Shown: positions 17,414 through 26,922, counted from the first letter of the stretch. The stretch is DNA of 64,000 nt from Treponema sp. (GCA_014803985.1 JAAVAO010000042.1:9468-73467), one strand, 5' to 3'. Numbers and translations are program-made. Notes: generated by a model from the sequence alone, not told the origin.

Positions 17414-17485
17414 GAGTTTTGAAAAGATAGAAAAAACACACTTTTCCCGTTACAGAGAAAAAGTTTCTTTATCTTTTCAAAACTC
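17414..17485. terminator. 16-bp perfect inverted repeat between convergent genes
   Basis: GAGTTTTGAAAAGATA (17414-17429) pairs with its reverse complement at 17470-17485 across a 40-bp loop. It lies between the thrS transcript and the convergent lipoprotein gene, so it may act as a bidirectional terminator. The long loop and AT-rich stem make a remnant of a mobile repeat an alternative. Confidence 0.4.
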
Positions 17486-17506
17486 AGCAGACAACCCCCT
17501 CCCTTG

Positions 17507-17556
17507 CGACCGAAAGTCGAGGGATAGAAAAGAAAACCCCATGTATCTTTTCGCCA
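17507..17556 (+). repeat. Dispersed hairpin repeat, family A
   Basis: Reads CGACCGAAAGTCGAGGGATA, an A-rich middle, then ATCTTTTCGCC. It matches copies at 30078-30124 (minus), 48367-48443, 51579-51692, 58100-58149 and 58179-58269. The ends of several copies pair (GGCGGAAG with CTTCCGCC). Confidence 0.6.
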
Positions 17557-17599
17557 CATTACAACCCACTCGGTCAGTTTTGGTAGCAACGCGAACAAA

Positions 17600-20263
17600 T
17601 TATAAATGTCCTACACGCGCTTGTGGAGAGGTGAGGTCATCAACATCCTCTTTTTCACGAGAAGTTGACTCATCATCAGAACACGGTTCAGCCGCATTAT
17701 CAACCATGCTCACATCCCACGGACAACAATCCATAAGAGAGCCGCCATTTGTCGTAATTTGGCGCACACCAATTCCTTTAGATTCCAAATCGGCCTTTGT
17801 TCTTCCAATCGTTGAAAGCGGAATAGTATACCAATAACTCATATCAAGATTTTTGCCAGAATTATGTTTGCTCGTTACTTTTGAATAGGTAGTTGACTTT
17901 AACAAATCCTCTCCTGTTTGTTTTGAAGTTCCCCTGTTATCAGTTGGAGTTGCTTCGTAATAGATATTCATTTCGCTTACAACGCATCCTCTGTTATAGC
18001 GAATCACAATTCCCGAAGTTCCCGGAGTTCCACTTCCAGTAGCCGTAACAGCAGAGTTCACGCTCATACAATGCTCTTCATCATAACTAAACCCATTTGA
18101 TGAAGCCGCCTTGAAAAATCCAGGAGTTCCAACACCCACAAATTCTCCTTTATGCTGCGCAAACCCATATTTTGAAGAATGATACAAAAGATAATCAAAA
18201 CCATTCGCGTCAGAAAAATTGACCCCACCCCAAATACATTCATCTGTTCCACTTATCTTCGGACTTTTTGTAATTCCATCAGTGCTAATAATAAATCCAA
18301 TAGGAAGGTCTCGATTGTCCCACCATGCATTATCACTTCCCGCATAATCATGCGACATAAAAATATTGTCATCCGCTATGTTTGTTAATTCAACAAGCAA
18401 ATAAAGATTTGTATCATCATAAGCGGCATAGAGCGCGTAAACATCATAAGGCACTTCTTGAATTCCTTTCCATGTTCTAGGGTCATCATAAGCGGCGCAC
18501 TGTGCAATCTGTTCAGCACTTGTCCAATCACTCCAATTCTTAATCGTTTTATTTGTTCCGACCATACCGTCTTTATTTGTCCAGTAATATTGACTTTGAG
18601 GAGTTGTTGATTTTTTATAACTCACATTTACTGTATAATCGCTGCTTTTTGTTCCATTTGTGACAGTAATTTTTACAACCGTTGTACCTCCATCTTTCAA
18701 TGAAACAGAAGAAGGAGTGCATACCACTTTTGCATTAGAATCAGTTGGAGTTACACTAACAGTTGCCTTCAATTCATCACTTGAGCCTATAGCAGAAACC
18801 GTATATGTATTTCCACTCACAGAAGCAGTAGTATTTCCGATTTTTACAGTAGCAATTGAAGTGTCATTCGCCACCTTTCGCCTCACTGAAAGTGTATATT
18901 TTTTTTCGTTTCCATTTTGAGCGGTTACAGTAATTGTAAACGTCGCGCTTTTCCCTTCTTCTATCGTTGTATTTTCTGGAGAAACACTCACCTTTGCCAA
19001 AGGATCTGTGGGGGTTGCCGTCACATCAACACGAGAAATATTTTGATCAACCGTATAGTTTGTCGTAGACGCTCCAATTGAAACACCATTCACTTTTATA
19101 TCAGAAAGACTCGTATCGCCAGAAAGTTGATTAGCCGTTGGGTCTTCATCATAAAATTTTTCACCGTCATACCAGAATGTGGCAGTTTTACCTGAAGATT
19201 TTTCAGAATCTTTATTTAATATAAATGTGATTTCTCCTCCGCTTGGATTTGCATTAGTAAAATTCTTCATATACCAGCCTGTCGGATTAGCCATATAGAT
19301 TTCTGATGCCGCCTCCATATCAGGCTGAGTCTCCCAAGTTTCATTAAGCTTTATAGAAAGTTCAACCTTTTGACTTGTAGTTTCCCATGCCCAAATCTTT
19401 GGTGCAGAAGAAGCCTTTACAAACACAAACAACTTTCCTTTCAACGGATTTCCTATTGAATCAATCGTTGTTGTTTCTCCAGAACGCACTGTAACTGATT
19501 TTTTAGTGTTTTTTCCATCGCCGTCGGTTATTGTGTAGTTCCAAACGCCCGGCGCAACGCCTGTAATTTCGTATGTGCCGCTATCGTCAGAAGGTATCTT
19601 TTTGCTTTCAGAACACGGATCATTTATGCAAACAACATAATCCTTTGCATTGCTTGCACCGAAAGAAACCGCTCCATAGTTTAATACATAATTATTTCCT
19701 GTTTTCAAAGTTTCAAAATCAGAAACAATCAAATCCACATTCACAAGGTAGGCTGCTCTTCCCTCCGGAATCGCGCTAGAAATCCATGAATTTTGCGCGT
19801 CTGTAAAGTCAGCAATATTTTTTCCAGCATTTAATAATTTTTTATATACATTTGCTTTTGCACTCGTAATCCAGTTAATTGTGGACAATACATTTTCACC
19901 AGATTTTATATCCAAAACTTCTGAAATTTCAAAACCACTCACATTTGATACTATTGAAATTATTCTGTTTTTTCCTACAGGAATGTTATTGATGGAAAAT
20001 TCACCCTTCCCACTGGCAACCGAAGCAGTTCCCGTTATTTTATTCATACCAGAACTTTCCACTGTGTAAGAAACACTTTTTATCTCAGACATATCAAGCT
20101 TTCGCCCTGCATTTTCAGAGGACATCGTGATTGTAATAAAACCTGTTGCACCCCCCCCCTTATTTTCTTGAACTCCTGTATTTTTCTCATCAAGATCAGA
20201 AGAACATCCCGTCACCAAAAGAAAAACAACAGCAACCATAATCCCTGTAAAAGTCTTTCTCAT
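17600..20263 (-). CDS. Large lipoprotein with CBM26-like, cadherin-like and CBM9-like domains; poly-G tract
   Basis: An 887-residue exported lipoprotein (start MRKTF at 20263 with GGGAGG upstream; lipobox VTGC, Cys about 19). A G9 tract at 20151-20159 encodes KGGG near residue 36 and is in frame. Later, about residues 280-380 resemble a starch-binding CBM26 module (KIWAWETTSQK, GWYMKNF). Next come two cadherin-like beta-sandwich units (DIKVNGVSIGASTTNYTV; KKYTLSVRR). A C-terminal region resembles a CBM9-type beta domain (YALYAAYDDTNLYLLVEL). No catalytic domain is visible, so it probably binds polysaccharide at the surface. Slippage in the G tract would abolish all but the first 40 residues. 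Domain names are by eye. Confidence 0.75.
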   Translation of the reverse strand: MRKTFTGIMVAVVFLLVTGCSSDLDEKNTGVQENKGGGATGFITITMSSENAGRKLDMSEIKSVSYTVESSGMNKITGTASVASGKGEFSINNIPVGKNRIISIVSNVSGFEISEVLDIKSGENVLSTINWITSAKANVYKKLLNAGKNIADFTDAQNSWISSAIPEGRAAYLVNVDLIVSDFETLKTGNNYVLNYGAVSFGASNAKDYVVCINDPCSESKKIPSDDSGTYEITGVAPGVWNYTITDGDGKNTKKSVTVRSGETTTIDSIGNPLKGKLFVFVKASSAPKIWAWETTSQKVELSIKLNETWETQPDMEAASEIYMANPTGWYMKNFTNANPSGGEITFILNKDSEKSSGKTATFWYDGEKFYDEDPTANQLSGDTSLSDIKVNGVSIGASTTNYTVDQNISRVDVTATPTDPLAKVSVSPENTTIEEGKSATFTITVTAQNGNEKKYTLSVRRKVANDTSIATVKIGNTTASVSGNTYTVSAIGSSDELKATVSVTPTDSNAKVVCTPSSVSLKDGGTTVVKITVTNGTKSSDYTVNVSYKKSTTPQSQYYWTNKDGMVGTNKTIKNWSDWTSAEQIAQCAAYDDPRTWKGIQEVPYDVYALYAAYDDTNLYLLVELTNIADDNIFMSHDYAGSDNAWWDNRDLPIGFIISTDGITKSPKISGTDECIWGGVNFSDANGFDYLLYHSSKYGFAQHKGEFVGVGTPGFFKAASSNGFSYDEEHCMSVNSAVTATGSGTPGTSGIVIRYNRGCVVSEMNIYYEATPTDNRGTSKQTGEDLLKSTTYSKVTSKHNSGKNLDMSYWYTIPLSTIGRTKADLESKGIGVRQITTNGGSLMDCCPWDVSMVDNAAEPCSDDESTSREKEDVDDLTSPQARVGHL
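20151..20159 (-). repeat. G9 homopolymer inside a lipoprotein gene (in frame)
   Basis: Nine C on the plus strand, nine G in the coding strand, located about 18 codons after the lipobox cysteine. Length 9 leaves the frame open (AAG GGG GGG GGT). Candidate contingency tract. Confidence 0.8.
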
Positions 20264-20542
20264 ACATCCTCCCATAACAATCACTATTCATCATTGAAAT
20301 TTCACCCATCGGCAAACAAACACTATATGTATTTTGGCTATATAGTACTATGCATAATTATAACACGGATATTTTAAATGTGCATTTTTTATTTTTTTTT
20401 ATTTTTTTTATTTTTATTATTTTTGAAATTACAAAAACACGTATTACAACACTTCGTGACTGTTTACACGGCGACCGAAAAACATTTCTAAAAAAAGACA
20501 GGAACAAACAAAATGAGGGGAAAGAGGAGAAGTGGAAGGAGA
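20264..20542. other. AT-rich intergenic region
   Basis: Upstream of the large lipoprotein. It contains a long T-rich run (about 20385-20425, mainly T with single A) on the plus strand. No gene is supported. The tract could lie near the promoter of the lipoprotein or terminate the upstream gene. Confidence 0.4.
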
Positions 20543-21349
20543 TTAATTATTATCATCGCTTGCATCTATTGGAACACACCCTAAATGCAAAACCTTGCTA
20601 TAAAAAGTCGTGAGATATTCATCCTGTCCCACCGCAACAGCATACATATCCACATACCATACATTCTTATCGGCATCACTAAATGTGCCGTACACAACAT
20701 CTCCCACTGAAGTTGCTTCATCTTCAGTAGGCACTGCATTTTTTACAACCGTACCCGCCCCTGCAATAGTCAAGGCACTAGAAACAGAACTATTATCTGC
20801 AATTTGATCTTCCTTTCTGGCAAAATCAAAAGTTTGCCTGTTCCCTGTTCGCAACGGAACTCCTATATAGTTCCATTCGCTCGTGCTACTAGAACTATTT
20901 CTATATTTTATCTCTGCTATAAAATCTTTTCCAGTATTCTCGTAATAGTTTGTCAGACGGATATACACTCGCTGATTGGTACTTGTCGCACCTATCAACG
21001 GACTTTTTGTTCCATTGTTTGTACCAAGCTCTTTATATCCATACGTTTCTATCATTTGTTTTGCAGCCGCAGTTTCATTTGTTGAAGAGGCAAGAGAATC
21101 AATCGAACTGTTTCGACTAGCCATTGTAGAATAGTTATTGTATATCTTGTAGTAAACCGCAGTTCCAGTATACCCTGCCGATGATTGCTCTTCATTTGTC
21201 TCAAAGTCAAAATAGCACCTATCATAACCAGTGGTTTGAGTCGGTGTATTATAAGAATTGGAAGGAGGACTTAAATAATTAACAACTTCCAGTCCACAGC
21301 CCACAAATAGCAGACTGAAGACCGAAAGAACAAAACAAAACAGTTTCAA
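20543..21349 (-). CDS. Predicted lipoprotein of unknown function
   Basis: A 268-residue protein with an N-terminal hydrophobic stretch ending LFVGC (Cys about 19), a lipobox. The mature part is rich in Ser, Thr, Asn and Tyr, with beta-strand character and no recognised domain. The start directly abuts the stop of the YfgM-like gene (21350), so the two are coupled. It probably faces the periplasm or cell surface. No family recognised. Confidence 0.75.
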   Translation of the reverse strand: MKLFCFVLSVFSLLFVGCGLEVVNYLSPPSNSYNTPTQTTGYDRCYFDFETNEEQSSAGYTGTAVYYKIYNNYSTMASRNSSIDSLASSTNETAAAKQMIETYGYKELGTNNGTKSPLIGATSTNQRVYIRLTNYYENTGKDFIAEIKYRNSSSSTSEWNYIGVPLRTGNRQTFDFARKEDQIADNSSVSSALTIAGAGTVVKNAVPTEDEATSVGDVVYGTFSDADKNVWYVDMYAVAVGQDEYLTTFYSKVLHLGCVPIDASDDNN

Positions 21350-22012
21350 CTAGTTGTTTTCTAGAGCAATAAGGCGTGATTTTGCAAGATTTCCCCACGA
21401 AGAGTCCGGACTTTTATCATTCAACGCTTTGTAAGCTTCTATTGCTCCCTCCACATTGCCCATAGACTCTCGAACTCTTCCAAGACTAAAATATGCATGC
21501 GCCGCGCTCAAAAAATCAGGAGATTCAGAGGCAGCCTTATAGCATTTTTCAGCATTTTCAAAGTCCTCAACATTTTCAAAGGAAACTCCAGCATTAAAAT
21601 AGGCGATAGGCGCAGTATACGCCTTTTTGTCTTTTTCAGCCGCAGTAAAATAGTATTTTGCAGAAGCCTGATAGTCTTTTTTAGAATAAGAAATTTCACC
21701 AGCAAGAAGATTCGCCCTCACACCAACAACCCTGCTCTTTGCAACATACGGCTGCAAATTAGCAATGGCAACGGCTCTGCGCGCCTCAAGATCTTCCTCT
21801 GAAAGATCAGATGAATTCATCGTAAGAGAATACTCAATGGCATCAAGCGCGGCAAGTCCCTTTTCATTAGACTTTGAAATTGCACTTACGCACACAACAT
21901 AAGAAACAATCGCCACAACAAGCACAACAAGAATTGTAATAAGAATTTTCTCTCGCGACTCCACATAAGACGAAACTTTTTCACCAACAGTAGTTCTTTC
22001 AATCTTTGCCAT
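21350..22012 (-). CDS. YfgM-like membrane-anchored TPR protein
   Basis: A 220-residue protein with one N-terminal membrane helix (ILITILVVLVVAIVSYVVCV, about 24-43) followed by four or five TPR-like helical pairs (AYFNAGVSFENVEDFENAEKCY; AYFSLGRVRESMGNVEGAIEAY). This matches the YfgM/PF09976 layout, whose members associate with the Sec translocon and periplasmic chaperones. In an operon with the lipoprotein downstream and the AAA+ gene 15 bp upstream. The role as a Sec-associated chaperone is inferred from architecture. Confidence 0.75.
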   Translation of the reverse strand: MAKIERTTVGEKVSSYVESREKILITILVVLVVAIVSYVVCVSAISKSNEKGLAALDAIEYSLTMNSSDLSEEDLEARRAVAIANLQPYVAKSRVVGVRANLLAGEISYSKKDYQASAKYYFTAAEKDKKAYTAPIAYFNAGVSFENVEDFENAEKCYKAASESPDFLSAAHAYFSLGRVRESMGNVEGAIEAYKALNDKSPDSSWGNLAKSRLIALENN

Positions 22013-22027
22013 TTTTATACCTCAAAA

Positions 22028-22972
22028 TCATTTATTTTCACGGATATTAAGTTCAAGAATCAACCTTGAAACATAGGTTCTTTGAATCTGTAAGATTTTA
22101 CTAGCCTTAGTTTGATTCCAATTGCATCCCTCAAGAATTTTTATAATATAGGCGCGTTTGAATGTATCAAGGGCACTTTTTAAAGACCTATCGCCACTTT
22201 CATTTAATGCAATACCCTCTGCAATCTCATTTGAATCATCAGATTTATCACTGGGAACAGAAAGGCGCAAGTCCGCGCTCAAAATCTCTCCTGACACGCC
22301 AACCATGCAAGCACGCGCAACAACCAACTCAAGCTCCCGCACATTTCCAGGCCATCTATATGCGAGCATATCGGAAACCGCTTTATTTGAAAACCCTTTG
22401 CAACGTTTTCCATATTCACCAAAGCAGTGCTTTGAAAAACTCAACGCAATAGGAAGCACATCATCCTTTCTCTCTCTTAACGGCGGAACACGAACAGAAA
22501 GTGCATTGAGTCGAAAATAGAGTTCCTCGGAAAATTCATTTCGTGCAACCATTTCATTTAAATTACACGAAGTAGTCGCAATCACCCTTACACAATTCTT
22601 TTGCAAAAGGGCAAGAAATTCATTCTGCGCCGAAAGAGAAAGATGCTCTACATTCCGAAACAGAGCAACGCCCCCAAACGCCTCATCAGCAACGGCAGAA
22701 ATAGAAGAAGTGCTTCCAAAGCATGCACAATTTACTGAAAGAAAAGGCATCGAGGAACGCCCGCTATGAACGCCATATAAAAAGATCTGTTTGGCAAAAA
22801 GTGATTTGCCAGAGCCATGCTCGCCCATAATCAAAACAGGAGAATTGACGAGGGCAATATTTTTTGCAATTTCCAGTAAATCCTTTAAAGCGGGGCTTTC
22901 AGCAATAAAGTCATTGCCAAAAGCCCCTGTTTTTTCAGAGGAATCAGAATTATCCATAAAAAACTGATTCAT
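22028..22972 (-). CDS. Degenerate sigma-54-activator-like AAA+ protein with FIS-type HTH
   Basis: A 314-residue protein with an AAA+ core and a C-terminal FIS-type helix-turn-helix (NQTKASKILQIQRTYVSRL). Walker A is intact (GEHGSGKS). The arginine-finger/sensor region is typical (YFRLNALSVRVPPLRERKDD, RWPGNVRELE). The GAFTGA loop that contacts sigma-54 is missing, and Walker B, normally GGTLFLDE, reads GGVALFRNVE, without the acidic pair. It should bind ATP and DNA but may neither hydrolyse ATP nor remodel sigma-54. There is no receiver domain. The start at 22972 has GAAGG six bases upstream. It lies between cmk-rpsA and the YfgM-like gene. Confidence 0.8.
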   Translation of the reverse strand: MNQFFMDNSDSSEKTGAFGNDFIAESPALKDLLEIAKNIALVNSPVLIMGEHGSGKSLFAKQIFLYGVHSGRSSMPFLSVNCACFGSTSSISAVADEAFGGVALFRNVEHLSLSAQNEFLALLQKNCVRVIATTSCNLNEMVARNEFSEELYFRLNALSVRVPPLRERKDDVLPIALSFSKHCFGEYGKRCKGFSNKAVSDMLAYRWPGNVRELELVVARACMVGVSGEILSADLRLSVPSDKSDDSNEIAEGIALNESGDRSLKSALDTFKRAYIIKILEGCNWNQTKASKILQIQRTYVSRLILELNIRENK

Positions 22973-22991
22973 CCTTTACCTTCAAATGCAA

Positions 22992-25346
22992 CTAGTTTTT
23001 TTGGTTCTTCAAAAAGTCACCAAGCGTATATGCTCCATCATCTTCATTGCTTGACGTAGACATATACTGTGCAATTTCATCTCGCTGCTGTTTTCTCGTG
23101 AATTCTCGAACGGAGAACGATGCCTTTTCCTTGCCGACATTCACATCAACAACATAGACATTGATTTTATCTCCAACCTTATACTTTTTCACAGCCTCTT
23201 CAAACGGTGTTTTAGGGTCTTCGCTCAAATTAGACTTGTTCACAAGACCTTCAATTCCATTGTCAACCCGTACAAACACACCAAAATCCGTTATTGAAGT
23301 GATTTCGCCTTCAAGCGTAGAGCCTGGCTTGTGATCCGCAGCAAATTGCTTCCACGGACTTTCCGTCAACTGCTTTACGCCGATTTTGATATTTCGCTTT
23401 TCAACATCGCATTCAATGACAACGCCCTCAATTTCTTGATTAACAGAAAGTTCAGAACCTGCATGTTTAACTTTTTTAGTCCAAAAAAGATCATCAACAT
23501 GAAGGAACGCCTCAATGCCATCTTCAAGAGCAACAAATGCGCCTGTATTGATAACTTTTACAACTTTGCCAGTGACTTTTGTTCCAACAGGATATTTTTC
23601 ACCAATCGAATCCCACGGATTTACAGAAACTTGCTTCAATCCAAGTGAAACGCGACCACCTTGAATGTCATATCCCAAAATCATGCACTCAACTTCATCG
23701 CCAACATTCACCATATCAGCAGGTTTGTTCACTTTCTTTGTCCAAGAGAATTCGCTTATATGCACAAGCCCCTCAATCCCCTCTTCCAATTCAACAAACG
23801 CACCAAATTCAGTAAGTTTTGTGACCTTGCCCTTTACAATGTCATTCACGTGGAATTTTTCCTCAAAGTGCATCCACGGATCTTCTGTAAAATGCTTGAG
23901 GGAAAGATTTATCCTCTTTGCAGCAGAATCCATGCGGATAACTTTAAGCTCAATTTCTTGACCACGTTTTACAAAATCCTTTGGACGGGCAACATGACCC
24001 CAACTCATATCATTGATATGAAGAAGTCCGTCAAATCCACCCAAATCAATGAACGCACCGAAACTCGTAAAGCTCTTTACGACTCCCTTTACAGTGTCAT
24101 CAATTTTTACATTTTCAAAGAACGCATCGCGTTTTGCAGCGATTTGTTCCTCAAGATATTTTCTGCGATTTACAACAACATTAACCTTATTTTCAGAATA
24201 AAGTCTTTCAACATAGAAACTAGACTTCACCCCTATAAGCGACTCTGGTTTTTCAACTCTTTGACTATCAGACTGGCTTATCGGCAAGAATGCATGAACA
24301 TCTCCGCCAAGGCTCACATCGTAACCGCCTTTCACGATCTTAGTAATAGTGCCGGATACAGGCTTCTTTTCTTTGTATGCCTGCTGAACATCCTTCCACA
24401 TCCTTTTTGCATCTGCCCTCGTCTTTGAAATCTCAGGCCCGTTTCGACCGAATTTCTTATCCAAGAACACTTGCACCTTGTCTCCAACTTTAGGCAAGGA
24501 ATCCGAAAACTCCATAATCGGGAGTCTACCCTCTGACTTGCAGCCAACATCAAGGAAAACATACTCTTCTGTCACTTGCACTACAGTGCCTTCCACAAGC
24601 TGTCCTTCCTTTGGTTCAGCGCGATTGTTCAGAGACTCTTCTAATTGTGTCTGAAAGTTAGCTTTATCCGCGCTCTCTTCCTTTTCCACTTCCATTTCTT
24701 CCATTACAAACCCTTTTTTGAGAATATAGTGATATATTATCTCACAAACCTCATCTATAGTCAAGTTACTCGTATCTATATAATGTGCATCTGGAGCAAT
24801 TTTTAAAGCGCCTTCCGCCTTGGTTTTGTCAATTTCATCGCGTTTTTTTATGGCTTCCTTTATTTCCTCAAGAGAAAGATTGCTAACTCCCTGCTTAAAA
24901 CGACGCTCCGCCTGCACGTCAAGGCTTGCATCAAGATACAATTTGCAGTCCGCATTGGGAAAAACAACAGTCGTCATATCCCTCCCCTCGCAAACGATGT
25001 CAAGACTTCTTGTGAGTTCCTGCATGCGCTCGTTCACTAAATGACGAATTGGCACAATCGCAGAAATTTGCGCAACATTTTTTGAAACTTCGTCATTGTG
25101 GAGAGAATCCTCAACATCAACGCCGTTCAATTCAAGACGAGAATTATTGTAATCCAGCCTTTGCTTTTTGCAAAACTCAACAATTGCGCTTTCATCTGTT
25201 AAATCAACGCCATTATTCAAAAGTGACAATGTGAGAGCGCGATAAAAACTGCCACTATTTAAATAGATGACACCTAATTTTTTTGCAATAATCGATGCTA
25301 TCGTGCTTTTTCCGGTTCCCGCCGGTCCGTCCATTGCTATAATCAT
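22992..25346 (-). CDS. cmk-rpsA: Cytidylate kinase / ribosomal protein S1 fusion
   Basis: A 784-residue fusion. Residues 1 to about 215 are CMP kinase (P-loop GPAGTGKST, GRDMTTVVFPNADCKLYLDAS, KRDEIDKTKAEGAL). After a short linker (about 215-245) come six S1 domains, for example GTVVQVTEEYVFLDVG, GVVKSFTSFGAFIDLGG, GKVTKLTEFGAFVELEEG and GEITSITDFGVFVRVDNG. S1 unfolds and anchors mRNA on the 30S subunit; CMK makes CDP from CMP. Separate cmk-rpsA neighbours are common in bacteria, and the fused form is known in Treponema. An internal ATG at the linker (MEEMEVEKEES) could give free S1. Confidence 0.95.
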   Translation of the reverse strand: MIIAMDGPAGTGKSTIASIIAKKLGVIYLNSGSFYRALTLSLLNNGVDLTDESAIVEFCKKQRLDYNNSRLELNGVDVEDSLHNDEVSKNVAQISAIVPIRHLVNERMQELTRSLDIVCEGRDMTTVVFPNADCKLYLDASLDVQAERRFKQGVSNLSLEEIKEAIKKRDEIDKTKAEGALKIAPDAHYIDTSNLTIDEVCEIIYHYILKKGFVMEEMEVEKEESADKANFQTQLEESLNNRAEPKEGQLVEGTVVQVTEEYVFLDVGCKSEGRLPIMEFSDSLPKVGDKVQVFLDKKFGRNGPEISKTRADAKRMWKDVQQAYKEKKPVSGTITKIVKGGYDVSLGGDVHAFLPISQSDSQRVEKPESLIGVKSSFYVERLYSENKVNVVVNRRKYLEEQIAAKRDAFFENVKIDDTVKGVVKSFTSFGAFIDLGGFDGLLHINDMSWGHVARPKDFVKRGQEIELKVIRMDSAAKRINLSLKHFTEDPWMHFEEKFHVNDIVKGKVTKLTEFGAFVELEEGIEGLVHISEFSWTKKVNKPADMVNVGDEVECMILGYDIQGGRVSLGLKQVSVNPWDSIGEKYPVGTKVTGKVVKVINTGAFVALEDGIEAFLHVDDLFWTKKVKHAGSELSVNQEIEGVVIECDVEKRNIKIGVKQLTESPWKQFAADHKPGSTLEGEITSITDFGVFVRVDNGIEGLVNKSNLSEDPKTPFEEAVKKYKVGDKINVYVVDVNVGKEKASFSVREFTRKQQRDEIAQYMSTSSNEDDGAYTLGDFLKNQKN

Positions 25347-25377
25347 ATTACAACCTCAAAAAAAAGGCAAAAAGCCC

Positions 25378-26166
25378 CTAATATACTGTTTTTCCTGTAT
25401 TTTTGCAGAGAGCTAAAAGCCCCGAAACTTCCCGCATTGTCAAATCCCGAAATTTGCCGCTTTGCAAATTTTCCATTTTCACATTACCAATTCTCACACG
25501 AGTAAGACGGCGTATTCTCACATTTTGAGATGCAAAAACAGTGCGAATCTCGCGGTTCTTTCCCTCTAAAAGAATTACTTTCATTTTGCGAGGATTTATT
25601 TCAACCGCCGACTTGCACTTGTAAAAAACACCGTCAACCCGCACACCATGCATAAAATCATCACATAGATAGCGAGGAAGCGGAGATGTCGCCTCAACTA
25701 TATATTCCTTTTCAAGTTCGGCAGAAGGATGCGAAAGCGTTGCGGCAAAATCGCCATCATTTGTAAAAATAATAAGCCCCTGACTGTACATATCGAGCCG
25801 CCCGATATTATACAAACGCTCTGAATACCGCTCCTTTAGCAAGTCGGCGGCAACTTCACGTCCCTTTTCATCGGAAAGAGAACACACATATCCTTCGGGC
25901 TTGTTTAAAAGTACATAGCGTTTTTTTTGTTCAAGCGTAATTTTTTCACCGTCAAGGCAAATATCATCATTTACAGAAACTTTCTCCCCCATTTCTGTAA
26001 CGACCCGACCGTTTACAGTCACCCTGCCAGAAGCAATTATTTTTTCAGAAGCACGACGACTTGCAAGACCTGAATGAGCAAGAAAAACCTGCAGGCGCAT
26101 TTTTGAATCGGTATTTGTATCAAACGTTTTGTCGTTATCGGGAAAGTTCAAATCTCTGCTCCTCAT
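25378..26166 (-). CDS. RsuA/RluB-type pseudouridine synthase
   Basis: A 262-residue enzyme. An S4 RNA-binding domain (LQVFLAHSGLASRRASEKII, VTVNGRVV) is followed by the catalytic domain with GRLDMYSQGLIIFTNDG containing the active aspartate, and KNREIRTVF. It isomerises a uridine in rRNA; whether 16S or 23S cannot be told here. It overlaps scpB by about 30 bp. The start is uncertain: ATG at 26166 has poor spacing, a TTG at 26151 follows GGAG at seven bases, and ATG at 26100 would give the family-typical MRLQVFLAHSG. Confidence 0.88.
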   Translation of the reverse strand: MRSRDLNFPDNDKTFDTNTDSKMRLQVFLAHSGLASRRASEKIIASGRVTVNGRVVTEMGEKVSVNDDICLDGEKITLEQKKRYVLLNKPEGYVCSLSDEKGREVAADLLKERYSERLYNIGRLDMYSQGLIIFTNDGDFAATLSHPSAELEKEYIVEATSPLPRYLCDDFMHGVRVDGVFYKCKSAVEINPRKMKVILLEGKNREIRTVFASQNVRIRRLTRVRIGNVKMENLQSGKFRDLTMREVSGLLALCKNTGKTVY

Positions 26167-26674
26167 CCTCGTCTAGTCGAGGCAATTCTGAAATGCTATT
26201 TAAATGAAAAAACTTAAGGAATTCTTTTGTAGTGCCGAACAAGACAGGTTTGCCCGGCACATTTTTTCGTCCAGTTTCCTTTATTAAATTTCGCTCAATT
26301 AAAAGGCGAATCATATTATCTGCGCTCACACCGCGAATCGCTTCAATTTCAGCGCGTGTAATCGGCTGTGAATAGGCAATTATTGAAAGCGTTTCCATTG
26401 CAGATCGAGAAAGGCGACCCGAATTTTTTTCTCCATACCGCTCTCGAAGGACATCCCAAAACTCCTGCTTTGGAACAAGCGCCCATCCACCAGTAATCAG
26501 AGAAAGCTCCACCCCCGAATTCGCAAGGGAATATTTTTCCTTTAAATGTTCTATGCAAGAGCGAACGACATCTTCCGAAAGGGACGAAATATTCGCAATC
26601 ACTTTTTCCGTAATTGGCTCGCTTTCCAAAAACAAAACCGTTTCCACCAGTGCTGTTTCTTTTTCAAGTTCCAT
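26135..26674 (-). CDS. scpB: Segregation and condensation protein B
   Basis: A 179-residue protein with two winged-helix domains; the hallmark stretch ETLSIIAYSQPITRAEIEAIRG lies near residues 92-113, then KETGRKNVPGKPVLFGTT. ScpB binds ScpA and SMC to form the condensin-like complex that organises the chromosome. It overlaps the pseudouridine synthase downstream. Its partner scpA lies about 3.7 kb upstream, separated from it by a surface-lipoprotein gene. Confidence 0.93.
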   Translation of the reverse strand: MELEKETALVETVLFLESEPITEKVIANISSLSEDVVRSCIEHLKEKYSLANSGVELSLITGGWALVPKQEFWDVLRERYGEKNSGRLSRSAMETLSIIAYSQPITRAEIEAIRGVSADNMIRLLIERNLIKETGRKNVPGKPVLFGTTKEFLKFFHLNSISELPRLDEDEEQRFELSR

Positions 26675-26922
26675 TTTTCAAGTGTAATGGAAAGAGCGGA
26701 AAATTTCAACTATAAGGTCAAAATTCACGTTTTACATTTACTATCTTGAGCGGCTTGTTGCGTCATTCGCTTAAGCTCACATCTCAGGCTTTGCCGTGCA
26801 ACCTTTTCGGGATTTCGGCATTCGCTTCCAGCCGCTCCCCTCGCTCGTAAACTCGTTCAGTCCAGTGGCAGCCTGCACCTCCCCTCCAATCCTTGCCGCA
26901 ATAAAATTTGACATTTTGCCTA

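Noticed and set aside
23331..24428. Plus-strand frames opposite the S1 domains
   Set aside because: Antisense to well-conserved S1 motifs in the fusion gene.
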